A stretch of DNA of 64,000 nucleotides from DATHAP01 sp963762865 (GCA_963762865.1 CAVXNC010000017.1:1-64000), one strand, 5' to 3'. Positions 52,075-61,068 are shown, counted from the first letter of the stretch. Program-made: numbers and translations. The notes: generated by a model not told the origin, from the sequence alone.

Positions 52075-52086
52075 CCGGCTAGCAGG
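52075..52086. promoter_or_regulatory. GCTAGC-core operator-like site upstream of QVQI-type gene
   Basis: CCGGCTAGCAGG lies 92 bases before the ATG at 52179, almost the same spacing as the 39184 palindrome has to its QVQI-type gene (91 bases). Confidence 0.5.
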
Positions 52087-52178
52087 TATGCCGGATGGGT
52101 GCTGGCCACGACGACACCCAGGCAGCCCCATCGCGATGCTTGAAGGCGTAACGACACCACAGACAGCCGAGGTCAGAC

Positions 52179-52706
52179 ATGCAGCAGGTGCAGATCGACA
52201 AAGCCCGTCAGGCGCCGATTGACAGGCTCCGGGCGTTCATGAACGCGGCGGGCATCGCCGCGCTCCTTGTGATCCTCGTCGCGCTTGGCACAGAGGCATT
52301 CACGGGCGCAGCCACGCGGGAGACCGCCACTGCGGTGTCCGGCCCGAACCGGCCGGCGACCCCCATCGACCCCGCGCACCGAGTCGTTGGATCCACAGTC
52401 ACCGCCTACCCGCGAGACCAATGGGCCCCTGACAGACCAGGCTGCTCCGACACGCCAGCTCGCCCTGACCTACCAGCGCGCCGCGGCTCGGATCATGAGC
52501 CAGTCGCCGCACGCGTCGGCCGGCTCCGACGCCGTCCTCGCGGACGCGCTCCGGAAGACCGCCAAGTCGTACCGCGCCGCCGCGCGCTCCGCCGAACACG
52601 GTGACCTCGCGGGCTACACGGCGGCACTTGCGGCGGCAGCGTCCGGCAGGCAGGAGGTGTCCACCGTGCTCGAGGGCCTCAACGACGGTGGCGATCGGGA
52701 GGCTAG
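52179..52706 (+). CDS. membrane-anchored helical protein with QVQIDKARQ N-terminus, frameshifted
   Basis: It begins MQQVQIDKARQ, followed by one membrane helix (AAGIAALLVILVALGTEAF). After a shift near 52417 the exterior part continues with LALTYQRAAARIMSQSPHAS and AVLADALRKTAKSYRAAARS, a helical domain, and ends near 52706 after EGLNDGG if a second shift is allowed. Read through it would be about 175 residues. The N-terminus equals that of the gene at 38937 although the rest differs. Function unknown. Confidence 0.5.
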
Positions 52707-52743
52707 CCGACGGCCGGCTGATCGGTACTGCGTCAGGCGGCGC

Positions 52744-52960
52744 TCAAGCTCTGCGATCGGTTGGCACAGGCGCGGCCAGGCCCTGGTTGAACGCGAACGC
52801 AGCCGCCTCGCCGCGACCGGCGACGCCGAGCTTGGTGAGGAGTGTGTGACACGTGCACGCTCACCGTCTTCGGGCTCAGGAACAAGTCGCGGCCGATCTT
52901 GAGCGAGAGCGCGGCAACGCGGAGTCGCGTGGATTCTGAAACCGCCGCCTGCCAGTGTCC
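52744..52960 (-). pseudogene. C-terminal fragment of a LuxR-type regulator
   Basis: Only the helix-turn-helix end remains: GRDLFLSPKTVSVHVS, then after a one-base gain TLLTKLGVAGRGEAAAFAFN to a stop at 52746. The N-terminal regulator or ATPase part is missing. It lies directly after the intact NarL gene on the same strand, so it is probably the remains of a partly deleted regulator. Confidence 0.65.
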
Positions 52961-52977
52961 ACCGCCGACCCGTGTCA

Positions 52978-53634
52978 TCAGGTTTTGATGCGCTTCGTCT
53001 CATATGCCCACATGGCGATCTCGACCCGGTTCCTCGTGCCGAGCTTGTTCATGAGGCTCGCGAGGTGAGTCTTGACGGTACTGAGACTGATGCGGAGCTC
53101 GGCGGCGATCTCGGAGTTGGTGAGGCCCCGGGCGACCGTGACGACGACCTCCTCCTCTCGCGCGGTGAGAGGTTCGATCGGCGCGCGCACCGGCTCACTG
53201 GTCTGACTGTCGGCGAACGCAGCCAGCAGCCGGACCGTGACGCTCGGAGCGATCAATGCTTCGCCGTTGGCGGCCGCACGGACCGCCTGGGTGAGCAGCT
53301 CGGGACCGGCGTCCTTGAGGAGGAATCCGCGGGCGCCTGCCTTGAGCGCGCCGTGGACGTACTCGTCGAGGTCGAACGTCGTGATGACCACGACGGCGAG
53401 CGGGTCCGCGACCTCCGGCCCGGCCAGCGCGCGGGTGGCCTCGAGCCCGTTGACCTCGGGCATCCGGATGTCGAACAGGCACACGTCGGGCCGCAGCTCC
53501 CGGGCCAACGACACGGCTTCCCGACCGTTCCCCGCCTCACCGACTACCTGGATCTCGGGCTGAGCGTCAAGGATCATGCGCAACCCGGTCCGGACGAGCT
53601 CCTGGTCGTCTGCGACGAGTACGCGGATGGTCAT
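52978..53634 (-). CDS. NarL/LuxR-type response regulator
   Basis: Intact regulator of 218 residues. The receiver has the acidic pair in VLVADDQELVRTGLRM, the phospho-acceptor Asp in VCLFDIRMPEVNG and the Lys in GFLLKDAGPE. The LuxR helix-turn-helix is EVVVTVARGLTNSEIAAELR with ISLSTVKTHLASLMNKLG. The start overlaps the kinase stop by four bases, so the two are one operon. It may control the divergent MMPL exporter gene. Confidence 0.93.
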   Translation of the reverse strand: MTIRVLVADDQELVRTGLRMILDAQPEIQVVGEAGNGREAVSLARELRPDVCLFDIRMPEVNGLEATRALAGPEVADPLAVVVITTFDLDEYVHGALKAGARGFLLKDAGPELLTQAVRAAANGEALIAPSVTVRLLAAFADSQTSEPVRAPIEPLTAREEEVVVTVARGLTNSEIAAELRISLSTVKTHLASLMNKLGTRNRVEIAMWAYETKRIKT

Positions 53635-54782
53635 CGGGTCGGCCGTGTCCGCGGAAGCAGCGCGTGGACGACCCAGCCGTGGTCCGGCCCCGGCCCCGCT
53701 TCGAGAGTCCCGCCGAGGAGTGCGGCCCGTTCCGTCATCCCGACGACGCCGTAGCCGGCATCGATGCTGGAGGCGTGGACCGGGTCGCCGTCGTCACGCA
53801 CCGTCAGCCGGATGGCGTCCGGATCCCCGACGACCTGCACGTCGACCCGCGTCGCGTTGCGTGCATGACGCAGCGCGTTCGTCACTGATTCCTGGGCGAT
53901 GCGGTAGGTGGCTGCCCCGACCGTCGGACCGAGCTCGTCGAGGTCGCCCGTGAGGCCGACGTGCACCTGGGGCTCGTCGTCGACGTTGCGCACGAGCCGC
54001 TCGATGTCGGCGACGCCGCTCTGCGGCGTGAGGTCGGCATCGTCACGATCACGAAGGGCGCCGACCATGGTTCGCATCTCGGCGAGAGTACGGGAGCCTT
54101 CCTCCTCGATGACCTTGAGCGCATCGACCGCCGCTTCCGGGTCGGACGGCGCAACCACACGTCCCGCCTGCGCGCGGACCACCATGGCCGAGACGTGGTG
54201 CGCCACGGTGTCGTGCAGCTCCCGTGCGAGCTGTTCGCGTTCGCGCAGCCGCACCTGGTCGAGCTCCCGGGCCCGCGACGTCGTCCAGAAGCGGACCAGG
54301 GCGCCGAGGACAGCGGGGAACATGAGGAACACGAAGCCGCCTGCGGCCTCGCCGAGGTTGGTGTAGTCGGTCGCGATCCCGAGCACCCCGGCGACCACGA
54401 TGATCGGCAAGCCGATGATGACCTCGCGACCAGACCCCCATCGCAGCAACGCGTAGGGGAGAAGGACGACGTAGATCATCGTGTAGAGCCCGACGGGGGT
54501 GTCCGGGCCATCGATGAGCGTGACGAGATTCAGCACGATGACCGTGCCGAAGACAGCGGCGGTAGCTGCCAGTGGGTGCGTGCGCCGCCAGAGCAGCGGG
54601 AACACCAGCGCCACGGCGAGCACGACCGCTACCGGACGCCATGGAACGTCGGTACGAAAGATGCCTTCGAGCACGGCGGTCAGCAGCAGGACGGCGACCA
54701 GAGCCCAGTCCCGCCAGACACGTTGCGGGGCGGCGGCAGGCCGCGGCTCGTCTCGCAGAGACCTCACCACGCCGCTGATCAC
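53631..54782 (-). CDS. sensor histidine kinase (NarL-type partner)
   Basis: Kinase of 383 residues with four or five membrane helices (about 25-170), the HisKA_3 motif LARELHDTVAHHVSAMVV near residue 195, the N-box ESVTNALRHARNAT and a short G-box region (DDGDPVHASSIDAGYGVVGM). The start is a GTG. It lies divergent from the MMPL exporter with a 173-base region between. The signal is probably at the membrane. Confidence 0.9.
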   Translation of the reverse strand: MISGVVRSLRDEPRPAAAPQRVWRDWALVAVLLLTAVLEGIFRTDVPWRPVAVVLAVALVFPLLWRRTHPLAATAAVFGTVIVLNLVTLIDGPDTPVGLYTMIYVVLLPYALLRWGSGREVIIGLPIIVVAGVLGIATDYTNLGEAAGGFVFLMFPAVLGALVRFWTTSRARELDQVRLREREQLARELHDTVAHHVSAMVVRAQAGRVVAPSDPEAAVDALKVIEEEGSRTLAEMRTMVGALRDRDDADLTPQSGVADIERLVRNVDDEPQVHVGLTGDLDELGPTVGAATYRIAQESVTNALRHARNATRVDVQVVGDPDAIRLTVRDDGDPVHASSIDAGYGVVGMTERAALLGGTLEAGPGPDHGWVVHALLPRTRPTR

Positions 54783-54955
54783 GACCCCAGCCTAGGGATC
54801 CGCCGCCGTTGCGCTTCGGCCGAAAGGACGAGATGCGCACCCTTCCGGAGAACGGGAACGCGGGCGCTCTGCGGCCGATGTGCCGTCGGCGTCGCGTCGC
54901 CACGCTGACGGGCAGGCAGGCGCGCTGACGCCACAACCGTGGAGGACGACCGATC

Positions 54956-57115
54956 ATGTCGAAGTCTTTGTACCGTCTCGGCCACCTGGCCGCCCGCCAC
55001 CCCTGGGTCGTCATCGGCTCCTGGCTGGTGCTGGCGGTCGTCGTCGTGGGGGCCTCCGACGCCTTCGGGCACCGGCTCAAGGACTCCATGCAGGTGCCGG
55101 GGCTCGACTCCCAGCAGGCGAGTGAGCTGATGGCCGCCGCCGGCGCGAGTGATGCCGGTCTGACGGCTCAGGTGGTGGCGACCCCGCTGGACGACGACGC
55201 GACCTTCCTCGACTCGGCAGACGAGCGGTCTGCGCTCGACGCGCTGCAGAGCGGCGCCGCGGCGCTGCCCCACGTCCTGAGGACAACGGAGGTCGTGTCG
55301 CCCGACGGTCGCATCGCCGTCATCCGCCTGCAGTACCCGCTCGTGGACGAGCTCTCAGCCCAGGACCTCAGCAACCTCAAGGCCTTCGGTGCCGCAGCTG
55401 AGGCGGGATCCCCACTGCGGCTCGAGATGGGAGGCGACCTCTACTTCGCCTTCGAGCAGTCGCAACCCGCCGCGGGCGAGATCATCGGGCTGCTGGTTGC
55501 GGCGCTCATTCTCTTCGTCGCCTTCGGGTCTCTGATTGCCACGGCCCTCCCGCTAGGCACGGCCGTGCTGGGGCTCGCCGTCGGCGTCAGCTCCATGTCA
55601 CTCATCGCCAACGTCATCGACATCCCGAGCTGGGCGCCCGTCCTGGGGGCCATGGTGGGGCTGGGCGTTGGCATCGACTACGCCCTGTTCATCGTGACCC
55701 GGCACCGTGACTACCTTGCCCGGGGCCTGCCTGTCGCCGAGTCGGTCGGCTCGGCGTTGGCCACGGCCGGCAAGCCGGTGGTGGTCGCGGGCGGCATCGT
55801 CGTCGTGGCGATCCTCGGGCTCGTTGTGGCCGGCGTACCGTTCATGACCGCGGGCGGCATCGCGATCTCGGTCGTCGTCCTCGTGATGGTGGGCGCCTCC
55901 GTCACGCTGCTGCCTGCGTTCCTGGGTCTGGCCGGCCAGCACATCAACCGGCGCGGGCACCGTTCCGTCCGTGTCGGTCCCGACGGCTCCGACAGCCGGG
56001 GCTGGTCACGATGGGTCCGGCACGTGACCCGCAACCCATGGCCGTACGCCGTGGGCGTCACCCTGCTGTTGCTCGCGCTCGCCGCGCCAGTAGCCGCGCT
56101 GCGTCCCGGCATCCCCGACGACGGTGCGCTGCCGGAGGGCCGGACCGAGCGCCAGGCCTACGACCTGGTGGCCCAGGGGTTCGGCCCGGGAAGCAACGGG
56201 CCGGTGGTGGTCGCCGTGGACCTGGCCGGCGATCCGACGGTGGTCGTTCCCCTGGTGGCGGCGCTCAGGGCCGACCCGGGGATCGCGTCGGTGCGCGCCC
56301 CACAGATGCACGCAGACACGGGGGTCGCCGTCATCGTCGCCATCCCGACGACGGGTCCTCAGGATGCTGCGACGCACGAGACGGTCGAGCGGTTGCGCGC
56401 GGACGTGCTGCCAGGCGTGCTGGCCGGCAGCCCCGCGCAGGCTCACGTCGGTGGTCAGACGGCGAACTTCGCCGATGTCGGCGCACGCGTCAACGAGCGG
56501 CTCCCGGTGCTGATCGCCGCGGTGCTCGCGATGTCCTTCGTGCTGCTCATGCTGGTCTTCCGGTCGGTGCTCGTGCCGCTGAAAGCTGTGGTCCTCAACC
56601 TGCTCAGCATCGGGGCGGCGTACGGCGTGATGGTCATGGTTTTCCAGTGGGGCTGGGCCGGCGGGCTGATCGGGCTCGAGTCGACCGTGCCGATCGTCTC
56701 CTTCATCCCCATGTTCATGTTCGCGATCCTCTTCGGTCTCTCCATGGACTACGAGGTGTTCCTGCTGTCCCGCGTGCGCGAGGAGTACGTCGCCACGCGC
56801 GACAACCAGGCGTCGATCGTCAACGGCATCGCCTCGACCGGGCGGGTCATCACGTCCGCAGCCTTGATCATGATCTCGGTGTTCCTCGCCTTCGTCCTGG
56901 GTGAGGACGCGGCCACCAAGATGTTCGGCCTCGGCCTGGCCACTGCAATCTTCGTGGACGCCACCCTCGTCCGCATGGTGCTCGTGCCGGCGACCATGAC
57001 CCTTCTCGGCGACGCCAACTGGTGGCTCCCCAGGGCGCTCGACCGCCGGCTCCCGAGCCTGACCTCTACCGTCAGTGGTCGCAGCGGCGTCATCGAGGCG
57101 GCAGCGGAAGGATGA
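54956..57115 (+). CDS. MMPL-family RND transporter
   Basis: Membrane exporter of 719 residues with two related halves. Each has one helix, an exterior loop and five more helices. The proton-relay stretches are GVGIDYALFIVTRHRDYL near residue 240 and GLSMDYEVFLLSRVREEY near 595, both with the conserved Asp-Tyr. MMPL proteins export lipids or drugs. GGAGGA precedes the ATG. The divergent NarL/kinase operon is its likely regulator, and an aminotransferase gene follows one base after the stop. Confidence 0.92.
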   Translation: MSKSLYRLGHLAARHPWVVIGSWLVLAVVVVGASDAFGHRLKDSMQVPGLDSQQASELMAAAGASDAGLTAQVVATPLDDDATFLDSADERSALDALQSGAAALPHVLRTTEVVSPDGRIAVIRLQYPLVDELSAQDLSNLKAFGAAAEAGSPLRLEMGGDLYFAFEQSQPAAGEIIGLLVAALILFVAFGSLIATALPLGTAVLGLAVGVSSMSLIANVIDIPSWAPVLGAMVGLGVGIDYALFIVTRHRDYLARGLPVAESVGSALATAGKPVVVAGGIVVVAILGLVVAGVPFMTAGGIAISVVVLVMVGASVTLLPAFLGLAGQHINRRGHRSVRVGPDGSDSRGWSRWVRHVTRNPWPYAVGVTLLLLALAAPVAALRPGIPDDGALPEGRTERQAYDLVAQGFGPGSNGPVVVAVDLAGDPTVVVPLVAALRADPGIASVRAPQMHADTGVAVIVAIPTTGPQDAATHETVERLRADVLPGVLAGSPAQAHVGGQTANFADVGARVNERLPVLIAAVLAMSFVLLMLVFRSVLVPLKAVVLNLLSIGAAYGVMVMVFQWGWAGGLIGLESTVPIVSFIPMFMFAILFGLSMDYEVFLLSRVREEYVATRDNQASIVNGIASTGRVITSAALIMISVFLAFVLGEDAATKMFGLGLATAIFVDATLVRMVLVPATMTLLGDANWWLPRALDRRLPSLTSTVSGRSGVIEAAAEG

Positions 57116-57116
57116 C

Positions 57117-58268
57117 ATGGATCCCTTGGTCGACCGTGGCGAGTACGCCGGTCTCGCCAACTGCTCGTACCTGAACCAAGCCTCCCTCGGCCTGATACCT
57201 CGGGTCTCGCTGGAGGCGAGCACCAGATTCCTGACCGATGTCGCGCAGCACGGCAACCTCCGCCTGTCGGACCAGGCCGAGGCCGGGATTCTCGACTCGC
57301 TGCGAGCAGCAGCAGCCGAGCTGTTCGGTGCACCGGTGGCGTCGGTCGCGGTGGTGGGCGGAGCAAGTGAGGGCCTGGGTCAGCTGGCCGGACTGCTGTC
57401 CGGTCCTGACGGTGAGGTGATCCTGGTGCCGAGCGACTTCCCGAGTGTGACGTACCCCTGGCTGGCCGCCCATGAGCGTTCGGGCATGCGCATCCGCTGG
57501 GTTCCCGACGTCGCGACCAAGGACCTCACGCAGTCGATCGTCGACGCGATCAGTGAGCGAACCACTGTCGTCTGCGTCAGCGCGGTTCAGTTCTCCACGG
57601 GTACCCAGGTCGACGTCGCCGCCATCGTTGCGCGTGCTCGAAGCGCTGAAGCCCGGGTCGTCGTTGATGTCACGCAGATGGCTGGTGCTGTCCCGGTCAC
57701 GATGAGCGCCTGGGGTGCCGACGCGCTGGTGTGCAGCGGGTACAAGTGGCTGTCCGCCCCTGGCGGCGCCGCGCTGCTTGCGGTGACCGAGGACCTCGCA
57801 GCCGTCACTCCCCTGATCGTGGGGTGGAAAGGCAGTGCGACACCGTTCGACTTCAAGCCGCAGGAGCTCTCGCTCGCCATGGACGCGCGACGATTTGAGC
57901 TGTCCACGATGTCGTACAGCGCAGCCTCAGGGCTGCTCGCTTCCATCAAGCTGCTATCCGGAGTCGGACTGAAGTCGATACGCGAGCACGCCGACCGGCT
58001 TGCGGAAAGCCTCGTGCAGCGGGTCGCGCCACTCGGCTGGACCCCGTACCGCCCCCTGGGCGACCGGTCCGCAAGTGGGCACATCGTCTCGTTACGACAT
58101 CCGACTGCCGCGGTCGAGGAAGTCCAGGCCGCACTGGCGGACGAACACAGGATCATCACCAGCGCACGCGTCGGCGGCATCCGGGTCTCGCTCCACGTCT
58201 ACAACAGCGAGGACGACGTACGAGCCCTGTCCGAGGCGCTTGAGTCGATCGGCGGCCAACGGACGTAG
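57117..58268 (+). CDS. class V aminotransferase-fold PLP enzyme
   Basis: Protein of 383 residues. The N-terminal NCSYLNQASLGLIPRVSLEA, the Asp motif VVDVTQMAGAVP and the PLP-lysine SGYKWLSAPGG mark the class V (cysteine-desulfurase/isopenicillin-epimerase-like) fold. There is no active-site Cys loop of NifS type, so epimerase, lyase or kynureninase-like activity is more likely. It is probably translated from the MMPL message, which hints at a role in making or altering what the exporter moves. Confidence 0.85.
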   Translation: MDPLVDRGEYAGLANCSYLNQASLGLIPRVSLEASTRFLTDVAQHGNLRLSDQAEAGILDSLRAAAAELFGAPVASVAVVGGASEGLGQLAGLLSGPDGEVILVPSDFPSVTYPWLAAHERSGMRIRWVPDVATKDLTQSIVDAISERTTVVCVSAVQFSTGTQVDVAAIVARARSAEARVVVDVTQMAGAVPVTMSAWGADALVCSGYKWLSAPGGAALLAVTEDLAAVTPLIVGWKGSATPFDFKPQELSLAMDARRFELSTMSYSAASGLLASIKLLSGVGLKSIREHADRLAESLVQRVAPLGWTPYRPLGDRSASGHIVSLRHPTAAVEEVQAALADEHRIITSARVGGIRVSLHVYNSEDDVRALSEALESIGGQRT

Positions 58269-58467
58269 GTCGCGGCGACGATCACTGCTGAGTCCTTGGG
58301 TCCTGCGCAGCGTCGGCGTATCGCGTGGTGCGCAGCGGGGGCCCCTGGGTGCAAGAGCCCACGACTGGTGGAATGCCTGGCAGGTCGGGAGTCGATCGAG
58401 GTGCCCAGCGTCGCGGGCGACGTGGACGCGACCTACCGCGCCGTGCTCGCCCGACTGTGAGCCGCGG

Positions 58468-61068
58468 TCAGCCGAGCATGCCGAGCTCGCGACCGGCGCG
58501 GGCGGCCTGACGTCGGTCGGGCACTCGGAGCTTGGCCAGGATCGAGGACACATGGTGGTCCGCGGTCTTCGGCGAGATGTAGAGACGGCCGGCCAGCTCT
58601 GAGTTGCTCAGGCCCTCGTCGAGCAGGGCGAGGACCTCGAGCTCGCGGGCGGTCAGGCCGGCCGGGTTGCTCAGCGTCGCGGACCGCGCCCGGGCCGGGA
58701 TGCCGGCGACGCCCCGGTCCCGCAGGTCCTGGCGGAGCCGGGCGGCGACGGCGTCGGCTCCGAGGCGGTCCAGGATGCCGAGGCCCTGCCGCAGGGCGTC
58801 CGGCTGCTCGCTGGCGACCAGCTCCAACGCCTGGTCGAACGGCGCCTCGAGCTTCGCCCAGCCGGCTGCGGCCTCCAGGTGCCGGCCGTCGAGCTGGAGC
58901 CGGTGCGGCGCCGACACCTCGAGGTCGGCTGTCGCGAGCTGCGGGTCGACCCGCAGCAGCCAGCCGGCCAGGTCGCCCCGCGCCCACTCCAGGCCGGGCA
59001 GGTCGAACCGGCCGAGGATCTCGACCGCCTGCGCGACCCGCGCGTCGGGCCGGCCGGTGACCCACGCCTGCTCGACCAGGGCGGCGGCGGCCGGCATCAC
59101 CCGCAGCGGCTCGTCCAGGCGCAGCGCCAGGTCCCAGGCGGCGTCCAGGTCAGCACGGCCCGAGCCGGTGCGGCGGAGGGTGACCAGCCCGCGCACCAGG
59201 TGCGCCCAGGTCCGGGAGAGCGGAGCGCTGTGCCTGCCGAGGACGGCGTCCGCGTCGTCGACAGCGCGCCCCCAGTCGCCCCGCGCCAGCCCGAGGCGCC
59301 CACGGGCACCGAGCTGCCACACCTGGCACACCGGCAGGTCCCACTCCATCGTCAGCGGCAGGCTCACCTCGAGGACGGCCGCCGCCGCGGCGTAGCGGCG
59401 CTGCTCGACGTCGAGGTAGGCCAGGTTGCTGAACCCGCTCGAGTGCAGCTCGTCGAACCGGTCCACGGAGGCCCGGACGATCCCCAGGAGGGCGTCGCGC
59501 CCGCCGTCCCGGCCCTCGACGACCGCGCACATGCTGTCGAGCAGGCGGGTGCGCACGTCCAGCGTCCAGTCCTCGCCCGGAGCCGCGGCCCCGCGGGCCT
59601 GGTCCGTGAGTTCGTGCGCCCGGGCCAGGTCGTTGCCCTGCAGGGCCAGGTAGGCCTGCAGCGCCAGGGCGTGACCGAGCAGAGCCGGCTCGTCCGCGGA
59701 CCGCAGCACCCCGACGGCGTCCGCTGCGTGCCGGTCGGCGGAGTCACGGTTCGCCCGGTACCACTCGTAGGTGGCCAGGGCCTGGTGGTCGGCGCTGACC
59801 TCGGCCTGCTCCCCGGCCCGCTCCCGCAGCGCGATGGCCGCGGTCGCCGACCGGATCGCCTCGTCGAGCCGGTCCAGCAGGTACTGCTCCTCCGCCAGCC
59901 GCTCGAGCAGGCCGGCCCTCGTCGCCGTCGTCGTCGTGGCCGGGTCGACGTGCTCGACGTGCTCGACGTGCTCAAGCGCCAGCTGGAAGAACTCGGCGGC
60001 CTGGCTGTGCGCCCCGGTGCGGGCGGCGGCGACGCCGGCGTCGGTCGCGTAGCGCAGCACCCGAGCCGGGTCCTGCGCGCCGCGGGCGTGGTGCACCAGG
60101 ATCGCGGGGTCCGCCGCCGCGCCGCCCTCGAGTGCGTGCAGCATCCGTCGGTGCAGGGCCGCCTCCCCGCCCGGCGGCAGCGACTCGGCGATCGCCAGCC
60201 GGCAGAGGTCGTGGCGGAACGCGACACCGCGCTGGCTGCGCCGGATCAGCCCGGCCCGGTTGAGGGCGCGCAACGGTCCGACGCCGATGCCCAGCTGGGG
60301 CAGCAGCCGGTCCGGGATCGCCTCGGGTGCGGCGACCAGGAGGTCGAGCAGGTCCCGTGCGTCCTGCTCGAGGTCCACCGTGCGCGCCAGGATCGCGTCG
60401 CGGACGGTCGGCGGCAGGTTCTCGCCCTCGTGCTCGAGCATCTGGGTCACGAAGAAGGGGTTGCCGCCGGTCAGCTCGTGCACATGGACGGCGTCCAGCG
60501 GCCGCGACTCGACCAGCGAGCGGATCGCCGCCGTGGACAGCGGTGGGAGGACGACGGAGACGGCGTCGGGCGAGCGGGCCGCATCGCCGAGCAGGGCGCG
60601 CAGCGGGTGCGACGGGTCGATCTCGTCGGGCCGCAGCGTGCCGACCACCAGGGAGTGGGTCGTCGCGATGCGACGCAGCAGGAACCGCAGGAGGTCGACC
60701 GTTCCCTGGTCGGCCCAGTGCAGGTCGTCGACGACCAGCACGCACGGCCGGGCGCGCAGGTCCTCCAGGACCGCAACGTAGATCTCGTGCGCCTGGCCGG
60801 CGTCCTCGATCGCGGTCCGCGCCTCCTTGCCCAGCTTGTCCCGGACGTCGACCAGCGGCCCGAGTGGGCGCGGGGTGGCCAGCGGGTCGCAGGCACCCCA
60901 CAGGACCGGTGCCTGGGCCATCAGCGACCGGGCGAACTCGTTGACCAGGGCCGTCTTGCCGCCGCCGGTCTCCGCAGAGACCAGGACCAGCCCGCCGCGC
61001 CCGGCCCGCGCCCGCGCCCAGTGCGTGCGGACGGCAGCCAGCTCACCGTCCCTCTCGACGAGCGCCAC
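58468..61068 (-). CDS. LAL-type AAA/LuxR transcriptional regulator
   Basis: Large regulator of 866 residues. Walker A appears as SAETGGGKTALV near residues 30-41 and Walker B as VLVVDDLHWAD near 109-119. A long helical repeat region (300-780) of the tetratricopeptide kind follows. The C-terminal LuxR helix-turn-helix is LTARELEVLALLDEGLSNSE with LYISPKTADHHVSSILAKLR. A run of EHV units lies near 375. It faces a VOC-family gene across a region with three dyads that may be its operators. Confidence 0.92.
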   Translation of the reverse strand: MALVERDGELAAVRTHWARARAGRGGLVLVSAETGGGKTALVNEFARSLMAQAPVLWGACDPLATPRPLGPLVDVRDKLGKEARTAIEDAGQAHEIYVAVLEDLRARPCVLVVDDLHWADQGTVDLLRFLLRRIATTHSLVVGTLRPDEIDPSHPLRALLGDAARSPDAVSVVLPPLSTAAIRSLVESRPLDAVHVHELTGGNPFFVTQMLEHEGENLPPTVRDAILARTVDLEQDARDLLDLLVAAPEAIPDRLLPQLGIGVGPLRALNRAGLIRRSQRGVAFRHDLCRLAIAESLPPGGEAALHRRMLHALEGGAAADPAILVHHARGAQDPARVLRYATDAGVAAARTGAHSQAAEFFQLALEHVEHVEHVDPATTTTATRAGLLERLAEEQYLLDRLDEAIRSATAAIALRERAGEQAEVSADHQALATYEWYRANRDSADRHAADAVGVLRSADEPALLGHALALQAYLALQGNDLARAHELTDQARGAAAPGEDWTLDVRTRLLDSMCAVVEGRDGGRDALLGIVRASVDRFDELHSSGFSNLAYLDVEQRRYAAAAAVLEVSLPLTMEWDLPVCQVWQLGARGRLGLARGDWGRAVDDADAVLGRHSAPLSRTWAHLVRGLVTLRRTGSGRADLDAAWDLALRLDEPLRVMPAAAALVEQAWVTGRPDARVAQAVEILGRFDLPGLEWARGDLAGWLLRVDPQLATADLEVSAPHRLQLDGRHLEAAAGWAKLEAPFDQALELVASEQPDALRQGLGILDRLGADAVAARLRQDLRDRGVAGIPARARSATLSNPAGLTARELEVLALLDEGLSNSELAGRLYISPKTADHHVSSILAKLRVPDRRQAARAGRELGMLG
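59945..59972. repeat. 9-base tandem repeat inside LAL regulator gene
   Basis: About three copies of a 9-base unit (TCGACGTGC) lie in frame and encode EHVEHVEHV. Because the unit is a multiple of three, copy-number change would alter protein length without frameshift. Confidence 0.75.

Noticed and set aside
58269..58467. Short frame ending ESIEVPSVAGDVDATYRAVL before 58460
   Set aside because: It looks like the end of a lost gene, but it has no start or recognisable domain and is too short to call.
59945..59972. Short tandem repeat as a CRISPR-like array
   Set aside because: The unit is nine bases without spacers and lies in a coding frame.
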